Assembly: GCA_963675945.1 (NCBI GenBank)
Contig: OY780932.1
Location: 1,798,001 to 1,862,000, forward strand
DNA from: G963556115 sp963675945
GTDB lineage: Bacteria > Planctomycetota > SZUA-567
DNA: 64,000 bases
Direction of reading: 5' to 3'
Below are positions 62,389-64,000 of this stretch, in pieces. A program made the position numbers and the translations under genes. Position 1 is the first letter of the stretch. Each line of letters begins with the position of its first letter. The notes below the pieces were generated by a model. That model saw only the letters and a list, made by a program, of their open reading frames with translations. It was not told the DNA's origin and searched no databases.

Positions 62389-62472
62389 CGGCAGTTGCGG
62401 TGGCGGTGAAGGGCTTTTTTGGGAATAATAACTAATTTTGCATAGCATTGATTGAAATAAGGAGGAATTACC

Positions 62473-62874
62473 ATGACCAATGATACAGTATTAGAGCAGG
62501 AGAAGCAGGAGGTTGTCGAGGCTGCAGCGGTAAAACCGGAGGCCAAGCTGATCCATGGAACCCAGATAAATGAGGATGAGGAGGCGGTGGAGATTATCTC
62601 CGAGGCTGCCGGCTATAACCGGGATAACCTTGAGATTACGGTCGAGTCGCGCCAACTGAAGATAACCAGTAAGGAAGAGGCTGCTGCAGCGGCGCCCGGG
62701 CGGGAATTAATCCGGCAGGAGTATGCAAGTGGCGGCTATGCCAGGAGCTTCCGTCTTTCGGAGAAGATTGATGTCGAGCAGATCACTGCTTCGGTCAAGG
62801 ACGGGGTGCTGCGGATACGCCTGCCCAAGCATGCGGCTGCGCAGAAGCGGCACATTGAGGTGAAATCTGTTTAA
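62473..62874 (+). CDS. Small heat shock protein (Hsp20) 2
   Basis: The 133-residue paralogue has a longer acidic N-terminus and the crystallin core (EAVEIISEAAGYNRDNLEITV, ARSFRLSEKIDVEQITASVKDGVLRIRLPK). AAGGAGGAAT precedes the ATG, and a terminator follows 61 bases after the stop, so the pair forms one operon. Two different Hsp20 proteins commonly co-assemble. Confidence 0.9.
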   Translation: MTNDTVLEQEKQEVVEAAAVKPEAKLIHGTQINEDEEAVEIISEAAGYNRDNLEITVESRQLKITSKEEAAAAAPGRELIRQEYASGGYARSFRLSEKIDVEQITASVKDGVLRIRLPKHAAAQKRHIEVKSV

Positions 62875-62935
62875 AGCAAACATTTGTGTTTTTCCTCTCT
62901 GCAACAGCGGGTAGCTGATAAGATAATATGCGACG

Positions 62936-62965
62936 AAAGACTGCGTTTTCGCGGTCTTTTGTTAT
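62936..62965 (+). terminator. Terminator of hsp20 operon
   Basis: 10-bp stem AAAGACTGCG/CGCGGTCTTT (one G-U) with a TTTT loop and T-rich tail TTTTGTTATTT. Confidence 0.8.
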
Positions 62966-63104
62966 TTATAATTATATACAATTGTTGATAGATGCCTTGA
63001 AAAGCCGAATAATTACGCTATACTATAGAATTGGTATTCTAAGGGTAATTACTAGTCAGAAGTGTACTGCGTCTTGGGATGGATAATAATGTCAGGGAGT
63101 GTGA

Positions 63105-64000
63105 ATGTTTTTTAGAGTTCTCAGATTATGGAGATATCTCTTCAAGTATAAATACCGCTTTTTTGGTATGGTCTTTATCGGTATCTTCTATGGGCTGGTG
63201 AATACCTCTCTCGCTGGAATAGCCGGGTTTATGATCAAGCTTATTGATCCGGAGGTTCCCACTGACAATGCCTTGGTGTTGATACCTCAGGTAGTTACCG
63301 GTAATGCCGCGTTTAAATACCTGCTCTCCCTCTGGCCGGCACTGGTGAGCAAGTATACCCTCTTCTATACTTGTCTGGGGCTGTTTCTCGTCCTGGTGAT
63401 CTGCCTCTCGCTGGCGATATTTCTGATGAACTACCTCTCGCAGTGGGTGAGCCTCAGGGTGACGATGGATCTGCGTAATATGCTCTCTCGGCATATGCTG
63501 ACCTTGGATTTTTCTTATTTTATCAAGAGCCGCTCCGGGGATCTGATTACCCGGGTGAATGGCGATCTCGACTCGGTGACGATTATTCTCTCGGTTATGG
63601 CTATTATTCTCAGCCGTCCTATCGCGCTCATAATTTGCCTGGTATATATCTTTTACCTCAACTGGCAGCTCACCCTCTGGGGATTGATCGGGGTGCCGTT
63701 GGCGACTATCGCCATGAAGAAGGTCTCGAAAAAGATTCGCTGGACCTCGATGGCGTCGCGGCGGAAGAACGCCAATGTGATGGATGCTATGATCAGGTTT
63801 CTCAGCGGTATCGGTACGGTCAAGGCCTTCGGCTGCGAGGAATTTGAGCTGGAGAACTATAATAAGCATAATGAGGACTTATTCGATATCAGTGCCAAGA
63901 ATATGCGCGCCGCCTGCAGTGAACGCCCGATCACCAGCCTGACCTCCAAGTTCGGCATCTTTCTGGTACTCTTGATCGGCGGGAATATGGTACTCGGCGG
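63105..64000 (+). CDS. ABC exporter (MsbA-like), 3' truncated by window
   Basis: The frame is open from the ATG at 63105 (GGGAG upstream) to the window end, 298 codons. It encodes the membrane domain of a type I ABC exporter: several membrane helices (starting near residues 20, 90, 165), the coupling-helix region TLDFSYFIKSRSGDLITRVNGDLDSV, and the GTVKAFGCEEFE segment, as in MsbA-type lipid flippases. The ATPase domain lies beyond the window. Substrate is not shown; lipid A core or another lipid is likely by resemblance. Confidence 0.88.
   Translation, partial: MFFRVLRLWRYLFKYKYRFFGMVFIGIFYGLVNTSLAGIAGFMIKLIDPEVPTDNALVLIPQVVTGNAAFKYLLSLWPALVSKYTLFYTCLGLFLVLVICLSLAIFLMNYLSQWVSLRVTMDLRNMLSRHMLTLDFSYFIKSRSGDLITRVNGDLDSVTIILSVMAIILSRPIALIICLVYIFYLNWQLTLWGLIGVPLATIAMKKVSKKIRWTSMASRRKNANVMDAMIRFLSGIGTVKAFGCEEFELENYNKHNEDLFDISAKNMRAACSERPITSLTSKFGIFLVLLIGGNMVLG

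Noticed and set aside
63126..63869. 247-codon minus-strand frame
   Set aside because: It is the complement of the ABC exporter gene starting at 63105, whose membrane domain is clearly recognisable.

Overview
The window holds most of an integrated T7-type podophage (bases 1 to about 31.4 kb, left end outside the window) followed by about 32.6 kb of host chromosome. The host looks like a Gram-negative bacterium of roughly 50% GC. It has a sigma-54 network (NtrC-type regulator, two -24/-12 promoters), a GmhB-like heptose phosphatase, a periplasmic-type sugar-binding protein, an MsbA-like exporter and a ThiD2-ThiE fusion. The gene mix would suit the PVC group or Spirochaetota, but that is only a guess; no rRNA is present.

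Prophage (1-31430). All late genes are on the + strand in T7/phiKMV order: primase/helicase (partial), single-subunit RNA polymerase, a broken cytosine methyltransferase, a second methyltransferase, a DUF551 protein, small proteins, portal, coiled-coil protein, scaffold, capsid, tail tubes A and B, gp13-, gp14-, gp15- and gp16-like internal proteins, tail fibre, u-spanin-like and holin-like lysis proteins, HNH nuclease, small and large terminase. The RNA polymerase sits next to the structural genes, as in phiKMV-type phages. An 18-bp sequence resembling T7/SP6 promoter cores precedes the first morphogenesis genes and the tail fibre. Two small genes run against the late operon, one with a good sigma-70 promoter, and look like lysogeny cargo. 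An AT-rich control region with nested inverted repeats and an operator-like ATGGACGAACC element precedes a tyrosine integrase, which lies beside tRNA-Arg(CCT), the likely attachment site.

Host 31.5-41 kb: a small coiled-coil gene, a STAS-like protein, an exported ankyrin protein, a zinc-ribbon/PilZ protein, an OFA-type MFS transporter, an intergenic repeat block, then a type II restriction-modification pair (PmeII-like endonuclease; cytosine methyltransferase with an N-terminal MerR-type HTH and a palindrome over its own promoter).

Host 39.5-47.8 kb: the most unusual locus. A degenerate sugar-ABC ATPase domain is fused to PAS and histidine-kinase domains and is co-encoded with an NtrC-type regulator. 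Divergent from it is a YtfR/YtfT/YjfF/YtfQ-like sugar ABC transporter preceded by a sigma-54-like promoter and a candidate activator site. A two-component system whose sensor carries a transporter ATPase probably controls this uptake operon.

Host 48-64 kb: Rrf2 regulator, IS5-type remnant in a decayed TRAP transporter, peroxiredoxin, two DUF985 cupins, small siroheme sulfite reductase, ruvC, a transglutaminase-like protein, ThiD2-ThiE, GmhB-like phosphatase, a 2.8-kb array of modular hairpin repeats (relatives at 36.6 and 60.6 kb), a pentapeptide-repeat membrane protein of mixed composition, two Hsp20 genes behind a sigma-54 promoter, and the start of an MsbA-like ABC exporter.
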